NCBI GenBank assembly: GCA_029931535.1
Contig: JAQPZY010001498.1
Location: forward strand, 297,501-361,500
Source of the DNA: Margaritifera margaritifera
Taxonomy: Eukaryota; Mollusca; Bivalvia; Unionida; Margaritiferidae
DNA: 64,000 bases
Direction of reading: 5' to 3'
The position numbers and the translations under genes are program-made. A model generated the notes under the pieces. That model was not told the DNA's origin. It worked only from the letters and a program-made list of their open reading frames with translations, and ran no database searches. Of the stretch, positions 12,393-25,344 are shown piece by piece (positions within the stretch are counted from its first letter, which is position 1; each line of letters opens with the position of its first letter).

Positions 12393-13038
12393 GGTGGCGC
12401 TCTACAGTTTCGTATTTTGCCTAGGGATTTTTAGATTTTTAAAGAAAAAGAGTTTTCCAGGCTTTCCTCACTGGATATCCTGGCTATTTAAAAAAGATCT
12501 TGCATATCTTAGGATTTGTTAAAAGAACTTTTAATTCCATTTATTTTATTGTATGATTCATGGGTGTAATTTGGGTTATAGAGTATACAGCTTGGCCTTA
12601 CTTCAGATGTGCACGTCTAAAAAAAACTGCTAGTTTTCACTTCCTGGACTTCAAAGCTAAATTGTAAAAAACGAGCTATTGACTTTGTTTTCACTTTTTA
12701 TATATTTTGTAATTTATTCTTTGCACTTTCAGAAGCTGGTATTGGCTACTCTGGCAAAATTCGTTTTCCCTATTTTAATAACTGCTAAAGTTAGTTTACT
12801 CTGGACTAATTCTGGCTGATTTTTCGAGCACGTGGGAGCGACCAATTCGGTGAGCTGTGTGCTTAGGTCATGTACAATTTCCAAAAGTACAATATGTTAA
12901 GAAATTTCAGTTACAGTACACGAAAGTAGCATAGAGGTATAACAACATTCTCTCCATTTACGCATGTTGCAAATGCAAACAACTTCATCTTACACCTGTC
13001 ACTCTCTCAGAAGTACATAATATCTGTAGAGCGCCACC
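12393..13038. mobile_element. 646-bp element with perfect 15-bp terminal inverted repeats
   Basis: Left end GGTGGCGCTCTACAG (12393-12407) and right end CTGTAGAGCGCCACC (13024-13038) are exact inverted repeats. ATA flanks both ends, a possible 2-3 bp target duplication. The interior is AT-rich and encodes no recognisable transposase, so it is probably non-autonomous. The left ~100 bp is similar to 34945-35052, a short relative. Superfamily unassigned. Confidence 0.8.
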
Positions 13039-13039
13039 A

Positions 13040-13786
13040 TATAATAAAAAGAAAATTTTCTTTTCCTGTGTAAATATCGGATATATTTCATCTTGTGGTA
13101 CCCAAAATGATATATTTTATCTCTTGGCTTCGCCACTCGTTAAAATATCAGTTTTTTTTGTACCACGAGATTAAATGTGTCCAGTATTAACGTAGGAAAA
13201 CAAAACATCCTCTATACATTTCTTTTCAAAATTAGATATTTTATTCAATGCTTGGTGCTAAGAGAAATTTACACAACTTCATATGAAGATATAAAGGTTA
13301 GTGTGTATGCTTTCTTGTGACTTATTGTTCATGCTTATGGAACAGAGTCTGAAATAAAGTTATTGTTGTCCCACACATTAGCGGGGAATATTTTCACACC
13401 TTCTATCTGTTCATCCGTTTGTCCGTCCTTCTGTCAGTTACCACATCTCTTCCTAAATTCACGAAACGTTGCACTTGTGTTGCTCCAAGGGTAACCGTCT
13501 GCAAGAGAGATGACATTATTGCCTCCTGCCTCTGCCATCCCTGGGAGGGATGAAAGGTCAGATGTACATAAATTTAGATTACAATGTTATTTTAAAATAA
13601 CTCTATACATGTAGTCAGGACATGAATATATGTAGTCACGGCATGAATACGCATATATATGTGACGGGATTTTCATTTTTAACCTCTGGGTCACTGTCTG
13701 GAGATGGAGTGAGTACTGAGTGGGGGTGGTAGATGCAGTAAAAAGGCGTGGGGAGCGATCGCGAGATATTGCAGTTGCTCTAGTTA

Positions 13787-13824
<38 letters not shown>

Positions 13825-14190
13825 CTAAAGAAAAGTATTGAGTTTTTTCATTTCATTACATTACAACATAAGTAAAATCTATGAAAAGATTAGTTATATA
13901 CGGTAATAAGCAACATGCTTTATCTACTTAATTCCTCAAATGTTGGATTTTGTACTAAAGGGAAGACAAAGCAACATTTTCCTTCTAAATGTATCAGTTT
14001 ATCTTTTCTCCAGTCTGATTATGTACTGATGCATTGTGGGACGGGAATATGTAGAAGCTATCCAATTTTTAGCTATAATTCAAAAGGGACGGTTAGATAA
14101 CCGACTCCTTATTTTAGAAAGTTAATTTAATGTATAATTTGCCAAGAAATAACGCATGCAGTTTGATTACACTGTGGGTATTTCCAGAGT
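13040..14190. other. no gene; (TTA)n microsatellite inside
   Basis: AT-rich sequence. A pure TTA repeat of about 12 units lies at 13787-13822. Nothing else was recognised. Confidence 0.55.
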
Positions 14191-14194
14191 CAAT

Positions 14195-14640
14195 TCCTTT
14201 TTTTCTTGATAACATTTGGTTGAAAGTATCTCCTTTTCGATACCTGCCTCCGACTTTAAGGTTGTATCCTTGGATGAATTATTGAAAAAGAAATATAACA
14301 CTGTATGTTATGTTCATATCTTATCCAGTCCCGCACGATATACAGTGGCAAAGAAGTGTGACGTGATCAAGGAAATTGAGACCAGTTGCTACTATATATA
14401 ATTGTATTTTTAGCACACATTCACAAACAAAATAACATATTCGAGAACCGATATAGGTTGAAATATGGTTATTTGAAGTACTATCTTTGAAAACAGATAT
14501 ATGCGGAGGAATACAATGAATTGATTAAACCCAGTTTCTGGTGACGCCATGTCAGTTATGGATTTGCAAATATTCAGGCTTGCACTGAAAGATACGACAT
14601 TCTGGATTGAGAAACCGACAAATATTGTGTTCTTATGAAA
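14195..14640 (+). repeat. dispersed repeat X, copy 1
   Basis: Aligns discontinuously with 57115-57560: CTTGATAACA, ATATAACACTGTA against ATATAACATTGTA, and CACGATATACAGTGGCAAA against CACGATATACAATGGCAAA, followed by TGGTTATTTGAA / TGGTTATTTCAA, in the same order. Short in-frame stretches are retained in both copies near the CGATATAC block, so a decayed coding element is possible. The product is not recognised. Confidence 0.55.
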
Positions 14641-14649
14641 CAAAATGGA

Positions 14650-15421
14650 GAACAATACATTTTTGTTTAGCTATTATATATAATAATTAACGAGTGCCTA
14701 CGATCTGGGAAACCCAGGGTGGGTAGCGAACAGTGAAGTTCCTTGATCTTAAGACGCAGTTGATTCATTAAACATAATACAACAGTGTATCATTCTATTT
14801 ATAATGTTGTCGTAATAAGCAGTTGTTCGCACTTTTCTGTTTCATAATCGAGACGACCAAACAGTCGTGTAGACTGTTTACATATTGAAAGAATTATATT
14901 GCAATGAACCATGACATCATAATAGATGTATCAGTCTGTTAATAATTACAAATATCAATAAACCATAACTTCGCAATGGATAAAACGTCAAAAGCGCGCA
15001 CGTTGTAAAGCCGGACAATAAATTCCTACCACAAGTGCAGAAGACATGCGTAGATAAATTCTCCCATATTTAAAGTATTTCCCGACAGAGCATGCGCAGT
15101 CAAAACATACATAATGTTACCGGTACTTTACTGGTGAATTATTTGTAGTAATTTGTAGAGTGAAACTAATAGAAATAACGCCGAGACATTTTCCAGCAAA
15201 TTTGCAATATTAATCATTGATTCGGAATAATAAACTGAACGTAGTACCAAACACAAAATAAATAATAAATTTGGGCCACAATACATATGGTAAACGATGG
15301 CTTTTGACATCTCGTTATTTTAATGCGTGACAGTGTAATGCTTCGGAACTTTTGCAGGCACATTTATACATGAATCATTTCCTTGATTTGGTTCTCGAAG
15401 TGATATTTCGAACGTCTCAAC

Positions 15422-15425
<4 letters not shown>
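14650..15425. other. no recognisable feature
   Basis: AT-rich, no coding homology recognised. Confidence 0.5.

Positions 15426-15508
<83 letters not shown>
15426..15508. repeat. (CT)n microsatellite
   Basis: Pure CT run of about 41 units. Confidence 0.98.
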
Positions 15509-15510
<2 letters not shown>

Positions 15511-15714
15511 ATAGTGTAATATGCTAGCCTACAAGTAAGTTTCTAATATTAATCGACAATTTTAACATACCTGCTACACAGGGTTAGACCTTCCTTTTCC
15601 GGTAGGTGAAAACATTTGTTTTACTCAGGTGTACACTTAATCTTTTCTTAAAATCCTCAATTCTTTAATCATAGCATTTCTCGAAAGTGAATCATGCTGC
15701 AAATAATCAGAATA

Positions 15715-15934
15715 TACCATCCTACTCGGTTTAAAGTCGAGTCAAACTGCAAACTGCACAGACCAAGATCTACCGTCGCATAATGCCCCGGCAAACATGG
15801 GTCTGCGAAGTGTGTTAGGATTAATCAGTAATACAAACAACATTGACCCTGATCTGCCGGGGCATTATGCGAAGGCAGATGAGCGTCTATGTTGTTTTCA
15901 GTTGGATGCAACTTATGAGCGAGTATAGACGGTA
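15715..15934. mobile_element. palindromic MITE with TA target, copy 1 (220 bp)
   Basis: Ends are TACCATCCTACTCG and the reverse-complementary CGAGTATAGACGGTA. Inner arms also pair: GATCTACCGTCGCATAATGC on the left faces GGGCATTATGCGAAGGCAGAT on the right, so most of the element can fold back. A second copy at 52292-52503 shares ends and interior. The terminal TA dinucleotides fit a TA target duplication, as in Tc1/mariner-type MITEs; that assignment is inference. Confidence 0.82.
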
Positions 15935-16198
15935 GAAGACATTAATTTAGTTTAGAGGAAACCAGCACGCCAATGAATAAACAAACAAGCAAGTAAACAA
16001 ACGAAATGGTTGACGATTTCACTTTTGAGATTCAATGTGATATTTTGGCCTTGTGTGTGAAAAGTGGCTATGGCAAATATGTATCATGTTTTGGGAGAAA
16101 CAGATGGCATAATTCATTGTATTCTTCTCATTAGGAAGGAAAATGAGGTCTAGTAGATGTAATAGTGGTAACGGTATCAGCATTAATAGAATACGTAG

Positions 16199-16218
16199 TT
16201 GATCTATCTATCTATTTA

Positions 16219-16255
<37 letters not shown>

Positions 16256-16266
16256 ATATATATATA

Positions 16267-16303
<37 letters not shown>

Positions 16304-16309
16304 CTCTCA

Positions 16310-16343
<34 letters not shown>

Positions 16344-16359
16344 GTCTGTCTGTCTATCC

Positions 16360-16430
<71 letters not shown>

Positions 16431-16510
16431 CGTCCGTCTGTCTGTCTATCTGTCTGTCCATCCATCCATCCACCCACCTACCTATCTATCTATCTATCTG
16501 TCTGTCTGTG
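16199..16510. repeat. compound (TATC)n / (TC)n / (TA)n microsatellite
   Basis: Mostly TATC units with interruptions of CT, TA, TGTC and CATC units. Long open frames over it are repeat translations. Confidence 0.97.
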
Positions 16511-16744
16511 TGTCTATTTATCTGTTTATTCGTGCGTCGGTCAGTCTGCACGTCAGTATATCTGTCCTTTTATGTATATACGGCATATATAATATCATTC
16601 ACGGAAAAAAGAGAAAGAAAGTGGAAAAGATTCCAACAGCAGCTGACTGGACTTTTGTAAGGAGTGAATTAAAATTTTTCAGAACATTGAGTGAGTGCAT
16701 GGCATATCTGGAAGTTAACATCTGGGTACATAACAAGAGAGAGC

Positions 16745-17541
16745 AACGCCATGGGATAGGCACCAGAGTATTACCACGTAAGATGTTACATGGGATAGGT
16801 ACCAAAGTATTACCACGTAAGATGTTACATGGGATATAGGTACCAAATTATTACCACGTAAGATGTTACATGGGATAGGTACCAAGGTATTACCACGTAA
16901 GATGTTACATAGGATATAGGTACCAAAGTATTACCACGTAAGATGTTACATGGAATTGGTAGCAGAGTATTTACCACGTAAGATGTTACATGGGATAGGT
17001 ACCAAAATATTATCACGTAAGATGTTACATGGGATAGGTACCAAAGTATTATCACGTAAAATGTTACATGGGATATAGGTACCAAATTATTACCACTTAA
17101 GATGTTACATGGGATATGTACCAAATTATTACCACGTAAGATGTTACATGGAATAGGTACCAGAGGATTACCACGTAAGATGTTACATGGGATAGTTACC
17201 AGAGTATTACCACGTAAGATGTTACATGGGATATAGGTGCCAAAGTATTACCATGTAAGATGTTACATGGGATAGGTACCAGAGTATTACCACGTAAGAT
17301 GTTGCATGGGATAGGTACCAAAGTATTACCACGTAAGATGTTACATGGGATAGGTACCAAAGTATTACCACGTAAGATGTTACATGGATAGGTACCAAAT
17401 TATTACCACGTAAGATGTTACATGGGATAGGTACCAAAGTATTATCACGTAAGATGTTACATGTGATATAGGTACCAGAGTATTACCACGTAAGATGTTA
17501 CATGGGATAGGTACCAAAGTATTATCACGTAAGATGTTACA
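16745..17541. repeat. 39-bp minisatellite, about 20 units
   Basis: Unit contains AGATGTTACATGGGATAGG and TACCAAAGTATTACCACGTA, with a GGTACC palindrome and an ACGT core. Units differ by single substitutions (AGAGTATT, AAATTATT) and occasional two-base insertions (GGGATATAGG). Units abut directly without unique spacers. Confidence 0.97.
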
Positions 17542-17544
17542 TGA

Positions 17545-18369
17545 TTAATTACAGAAACGGATCTGTCATAATGTAGGAATACACTAAGGAACTGCGGATT
17601 ATATTTTAATGGGAATTTAATGCTTTTTTAACGATACGGGGAAATAGATTGTTATGATATCTGTTAAGGATTCTTTGTCTCGTGAAAAGATTAACTATCC
17701 CAAACTGTATTCCGATCAATCTTCCTAAATGTGTCATATAAATAGATGCATTGGTTGCCTCAATTAATTGCACACACTGTTCATTCCTTCTTCTTTTGGA
17801 AAGTTAACGAATGTTTATTATTTTCGCAAGCGCAGTTTCCGTTTTACATGACTACATTCCAAATATCATGTTATTGTACAAACACTAATAATCTTCCGAT
17901 TGTACGCGAGAAAGAAGGCTAATTGAAAGACTTCTCAATATCTTGCAAGTTGTAAGTATATTAAGAGTTCTAGTGTAGCTGACCATAATTTGTTTTTCTA
18001 AAAAAAACGAGAAAACTATTGAGAAAATTAGAAAAGCAAAAAACAAAAGTAAAGTATTTGATTGTATCTCTTTGTTCACTAGAATAAAAAAGAGGCTTGC
18101 ATGCCTGTAAAGATGCTTGACAAAATGTGTATATAAGTAACCACACACACCTGAAAAAATAATGGTAACAAGAACAGTATTAAAAGAAAATTAGCATCCT
18201 AAATAATTGAGAACACATTCTTCCTCTCGTTGATTCATTTGTTCAAGTATGCCAGTATGCCAGTGTTTAAGTATGCCAGTGTAATTAGGTTGATTGGTCT
18301 TGAGTCAAAGAAAGCATGATATCAATTTGATGCCAAGGGTATGAGTATCAGATTTCAGGACATGTAAAA
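17545..18369. other. no gene recognised
   Basis: AT-rich. A small direct repeat of AAGTATGCCAGT occurs three times at 18244-18284. Confidence 0.5.
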
Positions 18370-18683
18370 CAGGTGCAGCTTAAATCTCTGAAGCGGATTC
18401 ACATGATAAAACGCAATGAATTATGTCGCTAGGGGCGGTCAGGAGTACCCAAAATTTCAAAGATATCTGCCCCCGGAGATTACCTGACCAGAGAGTTTGG
18501 TTTGGTGTTTTAAGGCACAGCAACTCAGTTATGTTATTTAGTATCGAGGTGATATGAGTAACGTGCATTGCTCAAGGACAAGCCACACTATAGCTGACCC
18601 GGATTGATCCGATGGTAGAATGCGAACCCGTACCCTTTCGGTGAAGAGTCCAGAACGCTACCCACTGAGTCACGGCGGCTCCA
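18370..18683 (-). mobile_element. tRNA-derived SINE, minus strand
   Basis: On the minus strand the head has an A box (GACTCAGTGGG, 18661-18673 region) and B box (GGGTTCGCATTC, 18618-18629) at tRNA-like spacing. The body contains GTCCTTGAGCAATGCACG and a 3' block with CTCTGGTCAGGTAATCTCC and GGTACTCCTGACCGCCCC. That 3' block recurs at 30866-30952, which supports a mobile family. It carries no terminal A-run. Confidence 0.82.
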
Positions 18684-18699
18684 AAGAGAGCAGATGAAC

Positions 18700-19655
18700 T
18701 TAAGCTAAACTTTTTGATACAGGTCTAAGGCTAAGTGTTAAAGACACATGCATAATAGATACATTATAATGAACTACTTCTGTTTAAATAAATCAAAATA
18801 AAGAAATCAATATTTGATGCACTAATACCAAAACAAATGAGAACAAATTTACAACACTTTAATACGTCTTCAGATAAGAAGAGAATTAGGACGTATAAAA
18901 ACATACATAATTTAATGAAAAAAACTTAGAAATTCGTTTAAGAGAGATGTAAATGCATACAGATTTTACGGCGGCAACAGTCAAGATTTGTATGAATATT
19001 TCAGTGACGTTGATCCATATTTTGAAGAAGATTATCATTCGAAAAATTCGACAATTTGGTTTTGTAAAAGCCCAAATAGATCTAAAATTCAGACTTAGAA
19101 AACGACCCCTTCAAGAAGGAAAACAAGATGCTTGTATAAATCATTACTGCAGAACAAGATTTGTTGACAGATTAAGTTTAAAATGAAATGGATAATATCA
19201 ATAAACGTTTTTTGACATTTTACATACCACATTTGGCCACAAAATAAGTGAAGTACAATATGGATGTTTGAAAGGATTGAATATTTAGCATAGCACATAG
19301 ATATCAACCGCTCAGAGGAAGCTCATACATAAATCTGACAGCAGCATGGGTTAAGAACAAAAAGCATGTATTAATGTAGAAAATAAATACGGTAGTTGCT
19401 TGTTTTTCGCTGTGGAATTAAGTTTAAATACACTCTAAAATGATTCCCAGAGACCACCAACTGCAACATGGACAGATGCAAGAATTTGTTTGAAAGATGA
19501 CTTTTAAAAATAGAACCCCTTGGGAAATTAAAAAAAAATGAATTTGATATATGTGTAAATGTTTACGAAATAATTTAATAATTTGTTTAATAATTTAGCA
19601 ATGTTACATAAAACCTGTCAGAGCAACTGAAATAGAAAGGAAAAAGTATCTTGAT
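18700..19655 (+). other. possible N-terminal remnant of the older Polinton PolB; otherwise empty
   Basis: The plus strand has short coding-like stretches (for example around 19030-19180), but I cannot align them to a known PolB region. They lie directly upstream of recognisable PolB sequence, so part of this stretch may belong to that gene or to the element's left end. Confidence 0.25.
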
Positions 19656-20569
19656 ATATTATTCAGATTTCGATATGATGGCCATAATAACTATAAAGAT
19701 GGTAGGAGGTATCATTATTTGAAATAAAAAGATTTTTAGGGATTTATGTCATCACAGATAAATAGATGTCACGAACAGAAATATATCTGCAAAAAATGCA
19801 AGAATGTTTTCTTTTTCCATCGGCCAGAAAAATTATCACAACACAACCAAAACTATATTACAAGGTAGAGTACTCAGTATATATAGCTATCAACACATAT
19901 ACAAGTTCAGTGTGATTTCTTTTGTGATTTTTTAAGCATCATTGTGGCAGATATATGTGGTACTTTGTTCTGACTTGGATACACGGACAAGAAGTGTTCA
20001 GTACAATTGTATTAAGACAAACTTGTATTCAACGATATGTCATATCCTGGACAATCACAACAGCTAAACACATTCCATCAGGATTCTGTTTATATGTTAA
20101 ATCAAACGAGAGATTCAAGCCAGCAGTTTACAGCGGAACATATTGTATTCGTGTATTTTACAAGGCGTTAGGTACATTTACGATTCTAGTGTACGAAGAA
20201 ATAAGATCAAAAAAATGCAAAACCTGTAATGTTCACAAAGGAAGATGAACCTATTACCTGAGCAAATATATGTTACATCTTTGAGAAGAAAGAAAACTCA
20301 ACATTAAGAGATTCAAATAATTGAGTACAAAGTACTAGGCGTCGAAGCGCACTCGCAAAAGACGAGTGACCATGATCACCTAAAAGGCAAGTATATACTT
20401 CCTGCACATAAAAAATATAATTTATGAATAACGTTCAAACCTTCAAAAGCTTAACGAAACGGCTATACCACTAACAGAAAACATTTACTCATCGCTTGAC
20501 GATTAAAACATATCAAATGACGATTATCAGTATTTTCGGGATGTCATGCAACATTTAATCATGAAAAGA

Positions 20570-21027
20570 ACCACTACATTTATAAAGATCCTTGTAGATT
20601 TTCTTAATTTTTCTACATTTTGGATTAAATCCAGTGCATTCGTTATAAGTTCAGATGCACCAAGGCTATCTTACGTACCTTAGGTACTAACTTGGAAATA
20701 CCATAGGTTATGTTGCATCTTCTGGAAATAATTGCAATTGAACAAAATATCTCGGATATTTAGTCCAAGTGACCTTCTGGAACTGGCCAAATCACACCTG
20801 TTTGCATTGTGATCCAACGTAATAACCTCAGAGGCCGAACTCAATAAACATTTTATTTTCTGTTTAGGTTTTAATGCTGATTTCTACTGAATGCAAGTAA
20901 TATTCGTCACTGTTTGCTAAATCTCTAGGAAAAATCAGTGAAAAAATATGCATGATTTTCTTTAGGACTACAATAGGATGCAATAACAACTGATTGGCTC
21001 AATTAGTGTAATGATACCTGAAAACAC
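20570..21027 (+). mobile_element. dispersed repeat R1, copy 2, inside PolB
   Basis: Homologous to 3630-4105 and partly to 56180-56400. PolB-like coding sequence stops just before it (near 20565) and resumes just after it (near 21027), so it is an insertion, accompanied by loss of only a short PolB segment. This gives the best estimate of the element's limits. No inverted repeats or target duplication could be fixed by eye. Confidence 0.75.
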
Positions 21028-22096
21028 TTAGAGATCTACATGACTCTTACGTCAAGAAGATATATTGATGCTGTGGGACAGTTTCGAGGAGATTACACAT
21101 GTCGGTCTGACTAGTTACAAACTAGACCCTGGTCAGAATTACAGTGCTTCTGCATTAGTACATGATGGAATTTTAAAGTTAGCAGGTGTAGAATTAGAAT
21201 AGTTGACAGACTGTAACATGTTCTTGATTACTGACAGTGGAATACGAGGTGAAACTGACATGAAACAACAGAGACATGCTGAAGCAAGCCATGAATACTA
21301 CTCGGGACAAAGATGGTAAGATAAAAATGAAAAAAATATCAAGGTCAAAGTCATACAGTATGTACCTAGATACAAAAATTTGGTATGACTTGGCCATGAG
21401 CCAATTACATCCCGGTAAAAAAAACAAAAAACAAATTGGGCAACTGATCAATAATTTAGTTGGGTAGAAGAAAATATCAGATGACTATATACTGGTTGCA
21501 GTTTAGAAATAGATTTAGAGATTACATTAAATTTTTGTAATTATTTCAAGGACTATCCAGTATCTCCAGAGAAATTATTTTCAGGCGAAGATGACTTGTC
21601 AGAGTTAAAAAATGAAGTTGATAAATGATTACAGGGATATGATAACGATTGCACCAAAACTGTTATGTACATTGAAAAATAAAGAGAAACATGACATAAA
21701 AAATAGATTCTTAAAGCCGTGCATACAATTGTGTTTCAACTAAAATATAATGCACACAGTTCTCTTGCTTGATCAATAACTGTAGAAAGATCTAGAAGAA
21801 CAATTATTGACAATGACTTAGTGTTAATCAGTTTGAAAAACAGGAAAATGAAATTAATCAAACCAATTTACGGTGTATTTACAGTGTTGGAGTGAAGCAA
21901 GTGCTTATTGTACGAATTCTAATACAAACAGTTGAAAAATGAATTCGGTGATAGAATGAGACTACCCATGACTGACACTGATTCACTGTGCATCCTTGTT
22001 AAGACATAACACTTTTAAAATGATCTCAGGGATATAATGAAGTTCTAAGATATTAGTGACTATCCAAAGAAGAAAACATCTGGATTGCCACAAATG

Positions 22097-22333
22097 TATG
22101 TATGTATGTATGTATGTATGTATGTATGTATGTATGTATGTATGTATGTATGTATGTATGTATGTATGTATGTATGTATGTATGTATGTATGTATGTATG
22201 TATGTATGTATGTATGTATGTATGTATTAGCGTTTAACGGGACCTCTGCACGATAATGGGTAAATGGTACCAATTAAATGTGAAGTTCTAAAAATGCAAG
22301 AATGAACAATTGCACAAGAACTGTATGCGATGC
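22097..22333 (-). mobile_element. microsatellite-ended retroposon with 10-bp target duplication
   Basis: Perfect direct repeat GCCACAAATG at 22087-22096 and 22334-22343. The insert is a (TATG)n run to about 22226 followed by a core with GTTTAACGGGACC, GCACGATAATGGG, CCAATTAAATG and AAGTTCTAAAAATG. On the minus strand the core comes first and the CATA repeat forms the 3' end, as in non-LTR retrotransposons or SINEs whose tail is a short tandem repeat. PolB homology continues across the duplication. Related cores lie at 5178, 11578 and 23650, each next to a microsatellite. Confidence 0.85.
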
Positions 22334-22797
22334 GCCACAAATGAATAATAAAGTTATTTAAGGATGAGTTAAAATAGAGTTGTGTTAGTTAGGTCAAAAC
22401 CTTATTAATTATAAAAAAATGTGCGAGTCCAAAAAATTTTTTTTTTTTAAAAATTGCTTATTTAAACAAAAGAAGAATTAACATGAAATGAATTTACACA
22501 GATCATACACTCATGATAAGGATAACATACAGAATGTTAAATGTAGCAATGTCTGTGTGTGAATGCAATCATTATTTGGTTAAAAATGTAAATGCATTGC
22601 CTTCCTGACACGTAAGTACTGTACCTACGGTACACGTTGCTTACAGCACGATTCTATAACCAAGTAGTCAAGTACTATTAAACGCTTGATTATTTTACTC
22701 TGTTTCAAAATAGCTACAATTTCTATTTTTTTATTTTTTAAAATTATTTTTTTATTTACTAGTATTTATTTATTGACGGGAATTACATGACTCTCCT

Positions 22798-23740
<943 letters not shown>

Positions 23741-23849
23741 GAAGATAAACCTTTTCAAATAAACTTAAGCATGTAGTTTTTCGAGATAAAATATAAAAGG
23801 TAACAAATGTCTAAACTAGGTATATAAAATGAAAGATTAAGGTAAGTAA

Positions 23850-24510
23850 ACAATATGAAATCCTTACTGTATAGGATCAAATTTTCTCATGAAATCTCAT
23901 CCTTTCTTTAAAAAAGTCCAAGATTTTCTTTGGTAGTATATCATCGAAAAATGTTCTTAACTGAGTTCACATAAAAGCACAATTTTCATTACCATTTTGT
24001 CTTTGCTGTAAAACAAAACCCCAAAACATTTATAATTATAAAATCATTGATTAAACAGTTGGAATTTACTCCCAAAACACACCTATGTAGTTTTAACAAA
24101 AAAGGGTAATTTGGTTAGGATAGTTTCTTTATTTTTTTTTACATCGTCAAGATTGCTACAATCAGAAACAAAGTATTGGTTCCTTGATAGATATCAACCA
24201 GTAACTCTGACCATTTGTCTTATGTATCCTCAGTATTCATCATGATAGTCATTTCATCTTCAAGTAAACACTTTCTATTGTAAGTCTTGTAGATCATAAA
24301 AGTTGGCGGAGAATAATGTTGTAGGAAAAAAGAAAGTATCAGTATAGTCTGTATCAGATTCAATGCAAACATAGTCTTTCCACAATTAGTCACTCTACAG
24401 ATTACGATGTTATGACGTTCACGTAAGTAAAATTTTTTAATAAATTTTGTTTACCTGATCTTATCAATCTTATCTTTAATAGATTCATTGTAAGATGTCT
24501 TCATAGCTCT
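23850..24510 (-). pseudogene. Polinton packaging ATPase (A32-like, FtsK/HerA), decayed
   Basis: This ATPase would power DNA packaging into capsids. On the minus strand a Walker A P-loop is readable as VTNCGKTMFALNL (24373-24390 encodes TNCGKT). About 80 residues further comes TNTLFLI, where the Walker B acidic residues should follow, but a frameshift intervenes. Downstream, GVLFYSKDK (near 23990) sits where the family has its C-terminal core. Several stops are present. It lies in the same element as the PolB at 19660 and the integrase at 29256. Confidence 0.8.
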
Positions 24511-24600
24511 TATGCTCTCTCTTTTCAGTTATCACTATTAAATCATACATTGTCTTCATAGCTCTTATGCTCTATCTTTTCAGTTATCACTATTAAATCA
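24496..24600. repeat. 55-bp tandem duplication
   Basis: Two copies of a block starting TGTCTTCATAGCTCTTATGC and ending ATCACTATTAAATCA (24496-24545 and 24551-24600), nearly identical. It lies just upstream, in the transcriptional sense, of the ATPase remnant. Confidence 0.92.
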
Positions 24601-24619
24601 AATATTTTCTTCAGCTCTG

Positions 24620-25340
24620 ACAGAGTATTAGTGTCAGCTGTTATCTGTTTATTCTAGACAGTAATTTTTGTGCTAAAATCATCTGTTACCTCTTTAATCT
24701 CTTGATTATTTTGTTGAATTACATTATTCAGATCTTCGTGTAACTGTTCTAAATGTGTTCGCAAAGCGCCATATTCTTTTAGTGTCTTTTTATTATCATC
24801 TCCATGTCAATATTCGATGCATCTATATCAATGATTATACTCTGTTCAGTTGGTTGTAAATATTTTTGTTAGGTATTTCACCAGATATTTCCCATTGGTG
24901 TGTCTCGTTCGCGTGCAACAGCAGATAATGCTCTATGTAAACAATTCCTGAGCATCTAAAATCTTTATCTGGTCTCGTCAATCTGTTTAGGTGGCCCTGA
25001 TATATTTGTTATCTCTTTCTGTATCCCTGTGTCCAACAGCTGTTAATTTATTGTCAACGTCTTCCCTCCATGTATTAATATCTTTTAATTTTTATCCTCC
25101 AATTTCTTGCGAAGCTGAGTATTAACACGCCTTTGAGCAAACCGATCAGTTAACTTAGCAGGCTCACGTAAATTCGTGATATGGTTATTGTTGAGGTTTT
25201 AGTCACTGTCAGTTTTTTTTGCCCAGTGCGATATCTTTTTCCTGTTTTTTCTCAATGTCTAACGTAAATCAAAGTCGCATGGTCCTCTGAGATTCATTTC
25301 TCTCTGAATTGTATTACTTCCTTTACAGCCAAAAAAAAAA
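24620..25340 (-). pseudogene. coiled-coil protein remnant of element 2
   Basis: Minus-strand stretches are rich in Lys, Glu, Arg and Gln, for example TDRFAQRRVNTQLRKKLED (near 25120), WREDVDNKL (near 25060) and RERDTPMGN (near 24905), with frameshifts between them. The composition suggests a helical or coiled-coil protein. It directly precedes the ATPase remnant in the same direction. Polintons often carry such a gene next to the ATPase, but I do not recognise the family. Confidence 0.5.
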
Positions 25341-25344
25341 AAAG

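Larger units (their letters stand above)
19660..22460 (+). pseudogene. protein-primed type B DNA polymerase, Polinton type, decayed
   Basis: This would be the replicative polymerase of a Polinton. Landmarks appear in family order but in different frames: a Cys/His segment (YICKKCKN near 19785), HIPSGFCLYVKS (near 20075), a DHDHLKGKY segment (near 20365), TENIYSSLDD (near 20475), YKLDPGQNY (near 21115), GIRGETD (near 21240), FKDYPVSPEKL (near 21550), YDNDCTK (near 21640) and TDTDSL (near 21975). The tyrosine preceding TDTDS in the catalytic metal motif is replaced in this copy. The reading is broken by repeat R1 (20570-21027) and by a retroposon (22097-22333), after which PolB-like sequence continues. 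At least ten stops or frameshifts rule out function. Confidence 0.85.

Noticed and set aside
16199..16839. 224-residue Tyr/Leu/Ser/Ile-rich protein
   Set aside because: Translation of a TATC microsatellite running into the neighbouring minisatellite.
16745..17541. CRISPR-like array
   Set aside because: No unique spacers; a eukaryotic minisatellite.
22056..22273. Tyr/Val/Cys/Met or Tyr/Ile/His/Thr repeat proteins
   Set aside because: Translations of the TATG microsatellite on two strands; the same applies to 63662-63913.
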